Source of the DNA: Tunturibacter gelidoferens
GTDB lineage: Bacteria > Acidobacteriota > Terriglobia > Terriglobales > Acidobacteriaceae
Length of the DNA stretch: 64,000 nt
Direction: 5' to 3'
NCBI RefSeq assembly: GCF_040358255.1
Contig: NZ_CP132937.1
Location: 1 to 64,000 of the forward strand
Numbering within the stretch: position 1 is the stretch's first letter; each line of letters opens with the position of its first letter. A program made the position numbers and the translations under genes. Under the pieces are notes generated by a model. That model was not told the origin of the DNA and ran no database searches. It saw nothing but the letters and a program-made list of their open reading frames with translations. Positions 35,443 to 43,494 of the stretch are shown here, piece after piece.

Positions 35443-35853
35443 ATGCTAAAGGTAATTTTCGCCTGCGTGCATAATGCCGGCCGCTCACAGATGGCCGCTG
35501 CATTCTTCAACCAGCTTGCCGACAGAACCAAAGCGGAAGCTGTATCGGCCGGCACCGAGCCAGGATTGCGAGTGCATCCAGAGGTTCTTGCCGTCATGCA
35601 GGAGATTGGCATTGATCTCAGCGCCGCCACACCACAAAAGCTGACCCAGGAGCTTGCAAATGACGCCGGCCTGCTCATCACCATGGGGTGCGGCGACAAA
35701 TGCCCCTATGTTCCGGGCCTTCGCCGAGATGACTGGCCATTGCCCGATCCGAAAGGCCGTCCCATGGATGAGGTTCGTGCGGTGCGCGACAATATCAAGG
35801 TTCGTGTTGCAGACCTCATTCAGGCCGAGGGATTGGAAAAGGAGGCAGCGTGA
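35443..35853 (+). CDS. arsC2: Second arsenate reductase, LMW-PTP fold
   Basis: A 136-residue enzyme with P-loop ACVHNAGRS (C8, CX5R) and a close cysteine pair in GCGDKCPY (C83, C87). The cysteine spacing and P-loop differ from the upstream copy, so it is a separate subfamily (the CVHNAGRS type found with thioredoxin or mycothiol relatives), not a recent duplicate. It begins 43 nt after the first arsC stop and is the last gene of the rightward arsenic operon. The next gene converges, 12 nt away. Confidence 0.93.
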   Translation: MLKVIFACVHNAGRSQMAAAFFNQLADRTKAEAVSAGTEPGLRVHPEVLAVMQEIGIDLSAATPQKLTQELANDAGLLITMGCGDKCPYVPGLRRDDWPLPDPKGRPMDEVRAVRDNIKVRVADLIQAEGLEKEAA

Positions 35854-35865
35854 CTGTTCGCCAAG

Positions 35866-36345
35866 CTATGACGAGACGGTTTCGCGTGGAGCGATTTCTC
35901 TGAATAGAGGCGCGCTCTTAGCTGCTGGGAAATTTGCCTTGAAGTCTAATGCGGTTTGCTCATGGCCGAGCGGGTGTTGTTCGCGCCACAATTCGAGCAG
36001 AAGCTGTGGCATCTGTGAAAGAACGACTTTTGTGCGACCCACTTTCGCATGACACCCAGGGCAAAGCGAAATCATAAGATGGAGTACGGATTGTCCTGGT
36101 ACGCGATGATGAACAACGATGGAACGTTTGCGTCGCCCTGAAGCTCCGCAAACACGGCAGCAATAGCCATCCCGCTCCAGGACCTGCTCTCGCAACCCAC
36201 CAAAGTATTCGTCATCTTGCCGTTTCAAGGTGTAGCAGGTGGCACAAAGACCGAGCGCAAGGATCTTCTCGCGTCCGCATCGGCAATGCAGCGCCCGCTG
36301 TACTCCGGTCTTCGAAGGCTTAGTCTTCAAAGCCTGCCAGCCCAA
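35866..36345 (-). CDS. HNH endonuclease-like protein
   Basis: A protein of about 159 residues with two cysteine pairs and an HNH core: CRCGREKI...LCATC in the N-terminal part, then YCCRVCGASG, IVVHHRV and LCPGCHAK, the beta-beta-alpha-metal site with flanking zinc-binding CxxC pairs. The start is unclear; a TTG at 36345 that overlaps the upstream gene's end by 26 nt is the best guess and no canonical ribosome site is seen. A role in mobile DNA or defence is usual for HNH genes, but nothing more can be said. Confidence 0.72.
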   Translation of the reverse strand: MGWQALKTKPSKTGVQRALHCRCGREKILALGLCATCYTLKRQDDEYFGGLREQVLERDGYCCRVCGASGRRKRSIVVHHRVPGQSVLHLMISLCPGCHAKVGRTKVVLSQMPQLLLELWREQHPLGHEQTALDFKANFPAAKSAPLFREIAPRETVSS

Positions 36346-36664
36346 CGTTGATGTCCGCGGCGATCCAGCCTTCTTTCCAGGGTTGCGTACGCCCCTCATC
36401 GAACGGAACTCCATTCGCCCGGGCATCGCCGCCGGCATCGAACAGCGGGCCCCCTGTCTCTGCGTAATCATCTTCCCCGCCATCGGCCAGGACACGTTTG
36501 TGCCGATCCAATTCAAGAGCTTCCGTATCAGCGTCTTCCCAGCCACAACGCCAACAGTGATGTGCGATCTCCGAATCCGGTATCGCAGCCAAACGTGCCC
36601 GATAGCCTGCTGCGTATTCGATGGTGTCCCATTTTTCTAAAGCCGCGAGTCCCGGATGAATCAT
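36320..36664 (-). CDS. Hypothetical acidic protein upstream of the HNH gene
   Basis: A 114-residue protein with no recognised domain. It has a C-x2-C (HHCWRCGWED) and many Asp/Gly residues (GGPLFDAGGD), with a repeated-looking end (GRTQPWKEGWIAADINVG). It may bind zinc. The reading overlaps the HNH gene, suggesting joint expression. Coding quality is good, though the function is unknown. Confidence 0.55.
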   Translation of the reverse strand: MIHPGLAALEKWDTIEYAAGYRARLAAIPDSEIAHHCWRCGWEDADTEALELDRHKRVLADGGEDDYAETGGPLFDAGGDARANGVPFDEGRTQPWKEGWIAADINVGLAGFED

Positions 36665-36737
36665 GCACCATCTCCACTTGCTCTAGTTTTATAAAGATAA
36701 ACCCTTGCAGCGGCTTCTATACTTCCACCAAATCCAG

Positions 36738-37037
36738 TTATTCGACATCGCGCCCGTTCATCAACCACTCGCTTTTAGGTTTGCCCAATGCGTTGGCAGC
36801 GGCCCATTGAGCAAGATCCATCAGTTTGTCGAAGCTGCGCTTTTTGCCAACGGGACCAGTGACCACAAATGAGCGGTCTCTCTCGCTTTCCGGCAAATTA
36901 TGTTTCGTCGCGAGCATCACCGCCCAGATGCAAAGACATCGCGAGTTGCACAGGTACATGTCTCCTTCCGCGTCCGTAACCGTGTAGGAGCCCGAAGGAA
37001 CAGCGACCATATCGTAGGAGCAGATCTGTCTCTTCAT
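36738..37037 (-). CDS. Small Cys-containing hypothetical protein
   Basis: A 99-residue protein starting ATG. Its N-terminal half holds ICSYDMV and MYLCNSRCLCIWAVML, a Cys cluster suited to a zinc or iron-sulfur site; the C-terminal half (SFDKLMDLAQWAAANALGKP) is helical. Direction and spacing resemble the HNH pair to its right-hand side, but linkage is unclear. No family recognised. Confidence 0.55.
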   Translation of the reverse strand: MKRQICSYDMVAVPSGSYTVTDAEGDMYLCNSRCLCIWAVMLATKHNLPESERDRSFVVTGPVGKKRSFDKLMDLAQWAAANALGKPKSEWLMNGRDVE

Positions 37038-37069
37038 AGAGAACCTGATGATTGAGCCTAAAACTCATA

Positions 37070-37297
37070 CTATCGAACAACCTGGTGCATCGCGGGAGTA
37101 GGAGCGAAAGCAGGTGCTGTTGGATCGATCTCGCGTTTCTTTTGATTGTTTAGCGCCCTTGTGACCCTACCGAGACCTTGCCCATAGCTCATCAGTCGCT
37201 GGCACCGATTCAACTCCAACCGCTGCCGATGATCGAGCGATTCGGATAATTCCTGTTTTCCGGCCCAGTTCTCCCACAAGCGCGAAGGCGTTCGCAA
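37070..37297 (-). CDS. Possible small or truncated protein
   Basis: A 75-residue frame starting at TTG, without a clear ribosome site. The part from ELNRCQRLMSYGQGLGRVTR to the end looks like real protein (regular helical pattern, TAPAFAPTPA tail), so it may be the end of an older gene whose 5' part was lost; the N-terminal residues look like non-coding sequence. Apart from this, nothing is seen in 37038-37420. Confidence 0.3.
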   Translation of the reverse strand: MRTPSRLWENWAGKQELSESLDHRQRLELNRCQRLMSYGQGLGRVTRALNNQKKREIDPTAPAFAPTPAMHQVVR

Positions 37298-37420
37298 TGT
37301 TCGAGGTGCTTGCCGCCGTGTGTGGCCGGATCACGAAAGAAGCATCTCGCATCAGGATCGTGCGGTTGATTTCCGTTTGCCCGTGTTCTGGGAGCAATTC
37401 AGCAACGCTGGATACGCCCA

Positions 37421-38221
37421 TCATTCACTAACTTGTCCCGATGCATTGCAGCCCGCTCGATATCCAAGCAGGTCAAAGAGGAGAACCTTCAGTCCAAGTA
37501 GCGAAACCGCAGTATAGAAGATGCGCCTGAGCCACTCGTTTCCTACCCTGGTTGCGAGCCGGGCACCGACCAGGGCACCCACGAACGCCGTGACGCCGAG
37601 AATCAGACCGAGTCGGTAGTCAACGAGTCCGTGCCACATAAAGACGCCCGTTGCAATTGCAGATGAGAAGACATTTATCAGCTTTGTCGTTGCTATCGCT
37701 TCTAGGAATGACGAGCGAAAGAACGCCACGTAAACCGCAGTCAGAATCGTGATGTACCCGCCGCTGAAGAACCCTCCATATATCCCTAGGAGGAATGTAA
37801 AGACGTATCCAACTAGTTCGGCCCCAGCAGACGGTTGTATTGTGGATCGCTCCACACCCGATTTTCGGTAAATCAGAGCGAATATTGCAACCGCCATGAC
37901 CGACACCGATACCACAATAGGCACCGAGCGAGAAGGGATCAGAAGCAGCAGGAACGCACCTATGAGGGATCCGAGTAGTGTCAGCGAGATTAGCGCAGGC
38001 AGACGCTTGCGATTGACGCTCCGCCCTTTCAGGAATGGGAGCGTGCCGCCTATGCTCATGAACGTCAGAGCAAACATATTCGTAGCTACTGCCGTTCTAG
38101 GGTCGATATGAAATTGAAACATCGCAGGAACAGTGACAAGCGATGTACTGCCGGTAACAACACTAATCGAGCTGGTCGCAAAGAAAATGACCATCAGCCA
38201 CAGTGTTTGAACTCCTGACAT
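37421..38221 (-). CDS. TauE/SafE-family membrane exporter (second copy)
   Basis: A 266-residue polytopic protein of the TauE/SafE (DUF81) permease family. Two related halves are visible: SSISVVTGSTSLVTVPAMF near residue 20 and LLGIYGGFFSGGYITILTAV near residue 145, both family signatures. There are seven or eight helices. It differs clearly from the copy at 3473-4309. Its transported anion is unknown; sulfite or thiosulfate is common in the family. It is followed by the small HNH-side genes in the same direction. Confidence 0.88.
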   Translation of the reverse strand: MSGVQTLWLMVIFFATSSISVVTGSTSLVTVPAMFQFHIDPRTAVATNMFALTFMSIGGTLPFLKGRSVNRKRLPALISLTLLGSLIGAFLLLLIPSRSVPIVVSVSVMAVAIFALIYRKSGVERSTIQPSAGAELVGYVFTFLLGIYGGFFSGGYITILTAVYVAFFRSSFLEAIATTKLINVFSSAIATGVFMWHGLVDYRLGLILGVTAFVGALVGARLATRVGNEWLRRIFYTAVSLLGLKVLLFDLLGYRAGCNASGQVSE

Positions 38222-38255
38222 GATTAGATATTACGACCTAACCAACAGTGCCTCT

Positions 38256-38777
38256 TCAGGCTGGCGGTTTCACGGTGTTTGGATCACTGGTTCTATGGTC
38301 ATCAATCTGGAATGTTAGGAACTGATGCACTGCATTCAAGGCGTCTGGGTCAGATGTGGTGATCCGTACTCTGCCGCCGGTGGACGTGCTCTCGAACGTG
38401 TAAGTGATCGCGGTGCGTTTCGACTTCATCACAGGGACGCCGGGCGGGACTGTGTCATGAATGAACATCGGAAGCTGAAAGTCCCCCTCAGTAAACATTT
38501 GAGCAACATGGGACAAATGGCCTCTTATCTCATCAAGAGTAGCCGTGTCTGTCTTGTCATTCGCGCCCACTTCGATGATGCCGCCATTAGTCAGTAGCTC
38601 GAAGTGGTGAGCTGATTTCTCATGCGAGAAACCCATTGCCTTATCTCCCCGTGTATCCACGTCGGCGGCATGATGAGAAGAGCCCTCGTGCTGTTCATGC
38701 ATGGGGCATGACATTGTGGCCTGCCCGTGTGCGACAGCTGGAACTATCACCGCGAGTATGACTGATAGAGCTTTCAT
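38256..38777 (-). CDS. Secreted His/Met-rich protein coupled to MerR
   Basis: A 173-residue protein with a signal peptide (VILAVIVPAVAHGQA), then MSCPMHEQHEGSSHHAADVD, a metal-binding-looking Cys/Met/His run. The following ~110 residues form a beta-rich domain (HFELLTNGGIIEVGANDKTD ... RVRITTSDPDALNAVHQFL). I have seen this type only in metal-resistance settings and cannot name it. Its ATG overlaps the end of the merR gene by 4 nt (ATGA), so MerR and this protein are produced together. Confidence 0.75.
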   Translation of the reverse strand: MKALSVILAVIVPAVAHGQATMSCPMHEQHEGSSHHAADVDTRGDKAMGFSHEKSAHHFELLTNGGIIEVGANDKTDTATLDEIRGHLSHVAQMFTEGDFQLPMFIHDTVPPGVPVMKSKRTAITYTFESTSTGGRVRITTSDPDALNAVHQFLTFQIDDHRTSDPNTVKPPA

Positions 38778-39244
38778 GGCGTTCTCCTTTTCTTTTCGGT
38801 CGTCCTATGATCTTTGCGTTGAGGCAGGGATTCCAATAGCCCCGCGCGGTTGCCAGCGGGCGTATTCTTCAAGCGTCGCTCCCACTGCTTCACAGTCACC
38901 TTCAGCGAATCCCTGAGCTGAATTAGTTGCTCGATTTGCAAATCGAGGGCACTAACCTTCTCCAGCGCCATTTCAGCCACCTCCTTGCAAGGCGCTTGGC
39001 CCGAATCACGTAACCGCAGAATGCGAGTCAGTTCATCCAACGAAAACCCGACAGCAAGCGCATTTCGGATCAGCAGTACACGGCTGAGGGCATCGGGTGG
39101 ATACAAACGATAACCGGCCTCTGTTCGCGGAGGCTCTTTGAGGACGCCCAGACGTTCGTAGTGTCTTAGCGTGTCGGGGCTCACACCCGCCGATCGAGCG
39201 AGTTCGCCCGATTGAAGGCCCCGTTCTGAGTCTTTAGCCGACAT
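38774..39244 (-). CDS. MerR-family regulator
   Basis: A ~156-residue protein; a start at 39244 (MSAKDS) is preferred over a longer frame. The MerR DNA-binding part is GELARSAGVSPDTLRHYERLGVLK followed by GYRLYPPDALSRVLLI and a dimerisation helix with a single Cys (GQAPCKEVAEMALEKV). Only one of the three cysteines of mercury-type MerR is present, so the ligand is not Hg; the Cys may bind copper or another metal, or the protein may sense something else. It is divergent from the haemoglobin gene and coupled to a secreted protein gene. Confidence 0.9.
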   Translation of the reverse strand: MSAKDSERGLQSGELARSAGVSPDTLRHYERLGVLKEPPRTEAGYRLYPPDALSRVLLIRNALAVGFSLDELTRILRLRDSGQAPCKEVAEMALEKVSALDLQIEQLIQLRDSLKVTVKQWERRLKNTPAGNRAGLLESLPQRKDHRTTEKKRRTP

Positions 39245-39251
39245 CCCAAAC

Positions 39252-39283
39252 AGTATCCACCTCCGAATGGGTTCCGGGGTCAA
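39252..39283 (-). promoter_or_regulatory. MerR-type promoter reading into merR
   Basis: On the minus strand TTGACC (39283-39278) and GATACT (39257-39252) are separated by 20 bp, the over-long spacing typical of MerR-controlled promoters. Within it lies an imperfect dyad (ACC-C-CG-GAA / TTC-GG-A-GGT, seven of nine pairs). The predicted transcript start would fall at the merR ATG itself, giving a leaderless message. Confidence 0.5.
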
Positions 39284-39315
39284 GCACTTTCTCTATACGT
39301 ACTAAAATCCGAATC

Positions 39316-39801
39316 ATGGCTAAGAACATTCCGTCGCTTTACGAGTGGATTGGGGGCGCAGAACCCCTCAAACAACTGATTGGCCGCTTTTATCAGAAAG
39401 TTCCCGCCGACCCGATCCTTGCTCCCGTCTTCGCTCACATGTCACCCGAACATTTTCAACACGTGGCGCAGTTTATTGCCGAGGTGTTGGGCGGCCCTTC
39501 CGACTACTCCACTCATCACGGCGGACACGCTGAGATGATTCGCCATCACCTAAACCGACACATTACCGATCAGCAGCGCCAGCGTTGGATGAACCTGCTA
39601 CTCGAAACAGCCGATGAACTCCTGCTCCCGTCCGACCCCGAGTTTCGTTCAGCTCTCGTTGCCTATCTGGAGTGGGGTTCTCGTCTGGCCGTTATCAATT
39701 CCGCCCTCCCTGCCGAGACTCCTGTTATCGACTCTCCTATGCCTGCTTGGAGTTGGGGTGTCCCCGGCGGCCCTTACCAGCCCATATCGGACGAGGAATA
39801 G
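39316..39801 (+). CDS. Truncated haemoglobin (group II-like)
   Basis: A 161-residue globin. It has the 2-over-2 pattern: LYEWIGGAEPLKQLIGRFYQ at the start, DPILAPVFAHM, then HHGGHAEMIRHHLNRHI with the proximal haem His in the HH pair (H77/H78), and a Trp in QRQRWMNLL, features of group II trHb. The C-terminal Pro/Ser-rich extension of ~30 residues is unusual. Oxygen or nitric oxide chemistry is expected. It is divergent from merR, so it may be controlled from the same gap. Confidence 0.88.
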   Translation: MAKNIPSLYEWIGGAEPLKQLIGRFYQKVPADPILAPVFAHMSPEHFQHVAQFIAEVLGGPSDYSTHHGGHAEMIRHHLNRHITDQQRQRWMNLLLETADELLLPSDPEFRSALVAYLEWGSRLAVINSALPAETPVIDSPMPAWSWGVPGGPYQPISDEE

Positions 39802-40247
39802 TCTGACCCCTCGGTCATTTTTTTGGATCTTGCGAACATGCGAGGTTCGCCGTGGACGCATGTATGAATAGACTCTTTGACCTTCGTCCCGACCTGTACG
39901 ATAACCCCGAAAGAGACTCTACTACGACATGATTTCGCCGGACGTCGGACGTCGGGTTGGGCTATACCCCACCCCGACATCAATCCCCAGCTGCCACTTC
40001 GCTCAATGGATCACTTCCCGATGAATCACTTCACGTTGCCGTCGATCCACTCGGAAAGAGCGCCATTCCGGCAATCTGACTTCCAAAGCTTAATCGGTCT
40101 ACGTTGAGCCGTCAGAGAGAACTCAGTGCGAGAATCTGATTATGTGCCGGCCTCGGTAAGGCCAGCTCCTCGCAACAGGCCTTGACGTCAACGCTCTTCA
40201 CCTGCCGCCTGCCCGGATTTACTCACACAGAAACGCGACCCAAAGGC
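39802..40247. other. Gap without a gene; weak terminator and short tandem repeat
   Basis: Just after the haemoglobin stop, GACC-CCTC-GGTC followed by a T run (39818-39824) is a weak terminator. Near 39938-39955 CGGACGT is repeated twice in tandem. The remaining sequence shows no credible protein or RNA gene on either strand. Confidence 0.4.
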
Positions 40248-40847
40248 TCATTTCTTCCCCTGCGGGTAGATCGTCTCGCCGCGCTTGAGCATCTCGATGA
40301 AGGTCTCGATCTTCTTCTTCCTCCCGGCTTCGGTCTTCATGTTGTGGATGCGGAAGGCCAGCGCGAAGCGATTCTGCGCGCTGAGTTTCTCCAGCATTCC
40401 CTTGGCCTTGGGCTCGGCGTCGATGGCGGCCTGAAGATCGTCGGGGATTTTCATGTCCTTGCCACCCTTGTAGGCGCGGTCCCAGCGCCCATCGGACTTT
40501 GCCGCCTCGACCTCCTCGATCCCGTGCTCGGTCATCCGGCTTTCCTTGATCAGCCGGGCGACGTTGTCGACATTGATCTGGCTCCAGGTGCTTTTCTTGC
40601 CGCGCGGCGTGTAGCGCTGCAGATAGCTCTTGTCGTCGAACGGCTTGCGTACCGCGTCGATCCAGCCCCAGCAGAGCGCGACGTCGATGGCCTCCTTGGG
40701 GGTGATCGATTTGAGGCCCGAATCCACCTTGTGGATCTTGATCCAGAGCTCATTTTCCTTGTCGTAATGTTTGCCGAGCCACTTGTAAAAACTCTGGACG
40801 TCCTTGAATTCGCGAACTTTGTCGAGGTCGACCTTGACCGGAGCCAT
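40248..40847 (-). CDS. YdeI/OmpD-associated-family protein
   Basis: A 199-residue cytoplasmic protein. The pattern SFYKWLGKHYDKENELWIKI, EAIDVALCWGWIDAVRKPFD, SYLQRYTPRGKKSTWSQIN and the later LSAQNRFALAFRIHNMKTEA...KKKIETFIEML is that of the YdeI/OmpD-associated family, described in bacteriocin or peptide tolerance. The ATG at 40847 is used; a TTG codon one residue upstream is equally possible. Codon bias is stronger (GC-rich third positions) than in the flanking genes, so it may have come from another source. Confidence 0.9.
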   Translation of the reverse strand: MAPVKVDLDKVREFKDVQSFYKWLGKHYDKENELWIKIHKVDSGLKSITPKEAIDVALCWGWIDAVRKPFDDKSYLQRYTPRGKKSTWSQINVDNVARLIKESRMTEHGIEEVEAAKSDGRWDRAYKGGKDMKIPDDLQAAIDAEPKAKGMLEKLSAQNRFALAFRIHNMKTEAGRKKKIETFIEMLKRGETIYPQGKK

Positions 40848-41224
40848 CAACTTGATCCTACCATCGGCTTGTTATGCTGCGGCTCGAGTTTCTCTTGCAG
40901 ATGCCGAACACCTCGCGAGCAAGCCGCCGAACTCGAGATGATGGGGAACAAAGGGTTTCGGCCAACAACTCCGAATCCGAGGTTACGCACTGAATAGGTT
41001 TGGTGATCGGGACGGATGCTTTTTAGATAGGCGAGTTTTGATTCAGATCGCGGGCACTGGCCTGATAACGCATCTTACGTATAGCTTTTGGGATGTCGTC
41101 GGCGCACAATTGAGCAGCAAGATCAGCCCGAATGGGAGCGAGCCCGCGCTGACGGCCGCAATCGCCACCAGCATGGACCGCTTCTCACAGAGCGATTTCT
41201 GCGCAGGTCTGCCGATTCTGTCTT
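40848..41224. other. Gap without a supported gene
   Basis: About 380 nt between two leftward genes. Short frames exist on both strands but have no ribosome site or protein-like composition. No repeat or hairpin stands out. Confidence 0.5.
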
Positions 41225-42265
41225 TTAAGCAGGGCGAGAACTGTTTTGAAGCTGGTCACTCAGGGACTTCAACTGTCCCATCTGATCTGAGAGCCCTTTG
41301 CTGTAGGTAACAAGAAGGCTGTAAGTGTACCGCTCTTTCGCAAGGATCTTCCGAAGCCCGTCGCGTGTGATTTGGTGTTTGGCAGGATCGAAAAATGCCC
41401 GAAGCTCCCCAAGGTACTCCACATAATGTTGCGTTAGGACATCGTAGTTGGCCCGCAGCAGTACAAGGTTGCCATAACTCGTTTGGTAGGGACTAAGATC
41501 CGCGACCACTACCTTCTCGATTTTCGCTCGCTCGGTATCCCATACATTCTCAGAAAAAACATAGCGTTGCCTGCTTGGGTCTCGCAGCGATTCAATCGTA
41601 GAGAGGGTTGTGTCGATTGTCTGCGCGATTGCAGTCGCCGCTGCGGTTACCTTCTGTACTTCAAGCTGGTTGGAGAGCAGCCCTGAATCGCGTAATCTAT
41701 CCATCGCATCGTCAGCAAAAGCTGTAGCGTTGCTGTCAGGAATTTTTATGTCCAGATTCTTCTCTGGAAACAGAATGGGAAGGATCTTGATCCCGGGCGT
41801 CCGCACTACCTGCGATAGGGAGTTAAACTCTCCAAGCATAACGATCGTATTTTTGCGGAGCTGATCCGCAACCGCGAGATTTCGCTTCAACTCAACATTG
41901 AGGCGCGCCACTTGAGCTCTTTGTTCTTCAATGTCCCGCTGCTGAGCCAGTTGTTCCTGCTTAAGCCGGTCGGCTATGTCAGCGTCGTCCTTTCGCTTTC
42001 TTTCAGCCGCATCGACGGCCTTCGCGTGCGCTTCGGCCTGGATCTGCTGGTACTTCAGGGCAAATCCCAAGGCGGAAAGCAGCAGACCGATGATGAAACC
42101 ATAAAGAAGGATCGTGCGAAGGATTCTGAAACCTAGGGTAGCGGGCAGCGTAGGGATGATGCCTTGCTTGATGACGTAGCGGCAAAAGAGAAAACCCAAG
42201 AACAAGAAGAAGCCGATAAGAACGAGCGGATCTTTGAGATAGGGCGCGATTTTTTCAAATTGCAT
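41225..42265 (-). CDS. Membrane-anchored coiled-coil protein, unknown function
   Basis: A 346-residue protein with two transmembrane helices near residues 14-32 and 48-70 (DPLVLIGFFLFLGFLFCRYV, ILLYGFIIGLLLSALGFAL), then a long charged coiled coil (about 70-145; AEAHAKAVDAAERKRKDDAD...QRDIEEQRAQVARLN) and a soluble helical C-terminal domain. No family recognised. It could be a scaffold or sensor at the inner membrane. It is divergent from the small gene at 42410. Confidence 0.8.
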   Translation of the reverse strand: MQFEKIAPYLKDPLVLIGFFLFLGFLFCRYVIKQGIIPTLPATLGFRILRTILLYGFIIGLLLSALGFALKYQQIQAEAHAKAVDAAERKRKDDADIADRLKQEQLAQQRDIEEQRAQVARLNVELKRNLAVADQLRKNTIVMLGEFNSLSQVVRTPGIKILPILFPEKNLDIKIPDSNATAFADDAMDRLRDSGLLSNQLEVQKVTAAATAIAQTIDTTLSTIESLRDPSRQRYVFSENVWDTERAKIEKVVVADLSPYQTSYGNLVLLRANYDVLTQHYVEYLGELRAFFDPAKHQITRDGLRKILAKERYTYSLLVTYSKGLSDQMGQLKSLSDQLQNSSRPA

Positions 42266-42409
42266 GGGAGACTCTCACTGGTGGGGTAAATGTAAAGTAG
42301 ACTACACCTCTTGTGTAAGGTGCTCAGGGACGGAATTCTGGAACAGGCTCCTTGCCACTGATTCCACTTTGTTGTACTGTTTTCGACTAAGCCTTAAAGG
42401 AGGCCACTC

Positions 42410-42583
42410 ATGCCAGAGAAAGGATCTACGGGAGTAGCTAAAACTGTAGACATACAAAGCATATCGAAGGACGTCGCTGAACTCGTAAAGCAACTTGACA
42501 AAAAGGTCGAGGGACCTATCGACGTGCGCATCTTGAAAAGCATGCAGGTAAAAATACAGAAACTCCTGACCCCGGCACCCTAG
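42410..42583 (+). CDS. 57-residue microprotein with strong ribosome site
   Basis: ATG 42410 is preceded by AAAGGAGG at good distance and the frame runs to TAG at 42581-42583. The product (MPEKGSTGVAKTVDIQSISK..., then DVAELVKQLDKKVEGPIDVRILKSMQ) is Lys/Asp/Glu-rich with two amphipathic helices and no membrane segment. It looks like a genuine small protein, possibly a coupled regulator of the oxygenase gene 62 nt downstream. Family unknown. Confidence 0.72.
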   Translation: MPEKGSTGVAKTVDIQSISKDVAELVKQLDKKVEGPIDVRILKSMQVKIQKLLTPAP

Positions 42584-42644
42584 CCCCTGCCCTAGATTGT
42601 GCCTATCGGGCGGAAAGAAACCACCCGTGAGGGAGATTCTGTGC

Positions 42645-43229
42645 ATGTCCGGCACTCCTCGATCAAGTGACGAATTGCAGGCAGCCAGGCTCATCGCATA
42701 CCCCTGGCCACATCTGATCGTTGACAACTTTCTCACAAGGTCGGTGTTGGCGAAGTCTCTTACCGAGATCAATTCTGATACGTACAGCTTTGATATAGAA
42801 AAAAGGGGCAGTGGTCGGATCGAGTACTCACTGCTTAAGAGCAGGACTCTGTGGACAGCTCTTTATTCTAGGCGAACGATCCATTTGTTATCTGCGGCGT
42901 TCGAAGTTCCAGTGGCGCTAAGCCGGGACAATTGGATCCAGCTCAGACGAATGAACGCGGACACACCCGAGTTCCCTCTGCATAACGACTTCGTATCGAC
43001 CGAAGATTCGATTGCGTCTTTCTTGTATCTAAGTAGCGGCTGGGTGCAGGAATACGGCGGCCGATTGCACTTGTTCATGTCAGAAGATGACAGTACGCCC
43101 TCTACATCTATCGCTCCTCATCAAAATCGTTTCGTCGCATTTCAGACCAAAGCCTGTCACTGGCATTCAGTTGAGAGGGTGTACGGGTGGGAAAGGCTCA
43201 GTGCCCTAGCCCTGTGGAACGTTGATTAG
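42645..43229 (+). CDS. 2-oxoglutarate-Fe(II) dioxygenase-like protein
   Basis: A 194-residue protein starting at 42645 after GGGAG. The Fe-binding facial triad can be placed: H113 and D115 in LHNDFV, H174 in CHWHSV, and a 2-oxoglutarate-binding Arg at R184 (WERLSAL). The jelly-roll context fits (FLYLSSGWVQEYGGRLHLF, then APHQNRFVAF), like prolyl-hydroxylase-type 2OG oxygenases of the Ofd1/P4H group. The substrate is unknown; proteins of this kind hydroxylate protein or small-molecule side chains. It follows the microprotein gene. Confidence 0.78.
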   Translation: MSGTPRSSDELQAARLIAYPWPHLIVDNFLTRSVLAKSLTEINSDTYSFDIEKRGSGRIEYSLLKSRTLWTALYSRRTIHLLSAAFEVPVALSRDNWIQLRRMNADTPEFPLHNDFVSTEDSIASFLYLSSGWVQEYGGRLHLFMSEDDSTPSTSIAPHQNRFVAFQTKACHWHSVERVYGWERLSALALWNVD

Positions 43230-43494
43230 AGTCTAGTGCTTTCGTTCGGCGACCTACGCGATTGCTGTACTCCCGCACCCATCTCTTCTCCCTAAAGGAC
43301 GTCCAGACACGTGAGTTCGGACATCCTGTTGTCGTCTGGCGAGTTGTACACAAGGCTGAAGACGGTCTCCTGTCACCCATTGCAGGACTATCGGTGATCT
43401 AGCCGGCACTTCATATCTCGGATACGCGCCGCAAGTTGTCGAGAGCGCATCCAAACTTCTTTCCATGGTTCAGCACTGTCCTCATCAGACGGTA

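Noticed and set aside
37167-37424. An 85-residue minus-strand frame overlapping the TauE gene end
   Set aside because: No ribosome site and no recognisable pattern; in a gap that looks like decayed sequence.
40182-40997. A 271-residue plus-strand open frame opposite the YdeI-like gene
   Set aside because: It is the complement of a strongly biased GC-rich real gene; its Leu/Asp/Val-rich translation has no motif, while the minus strand matches the YdeI/OmpD-associated family throughout.
41038-41310. A 90-residue plus-strand frame in the gap before the membrane coiled-coil gene
   Set aside because: No ribosome site; half of it overlaps the well-supported leftward gene, and the translation has no protein-like pattern.
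42302-42772. A 156-residue minus-strand frame
   Set aside because: Overlaps the microprotein and the start of the oxygenase, both of which have good ribosome sites; no family pattern on the minus strand.
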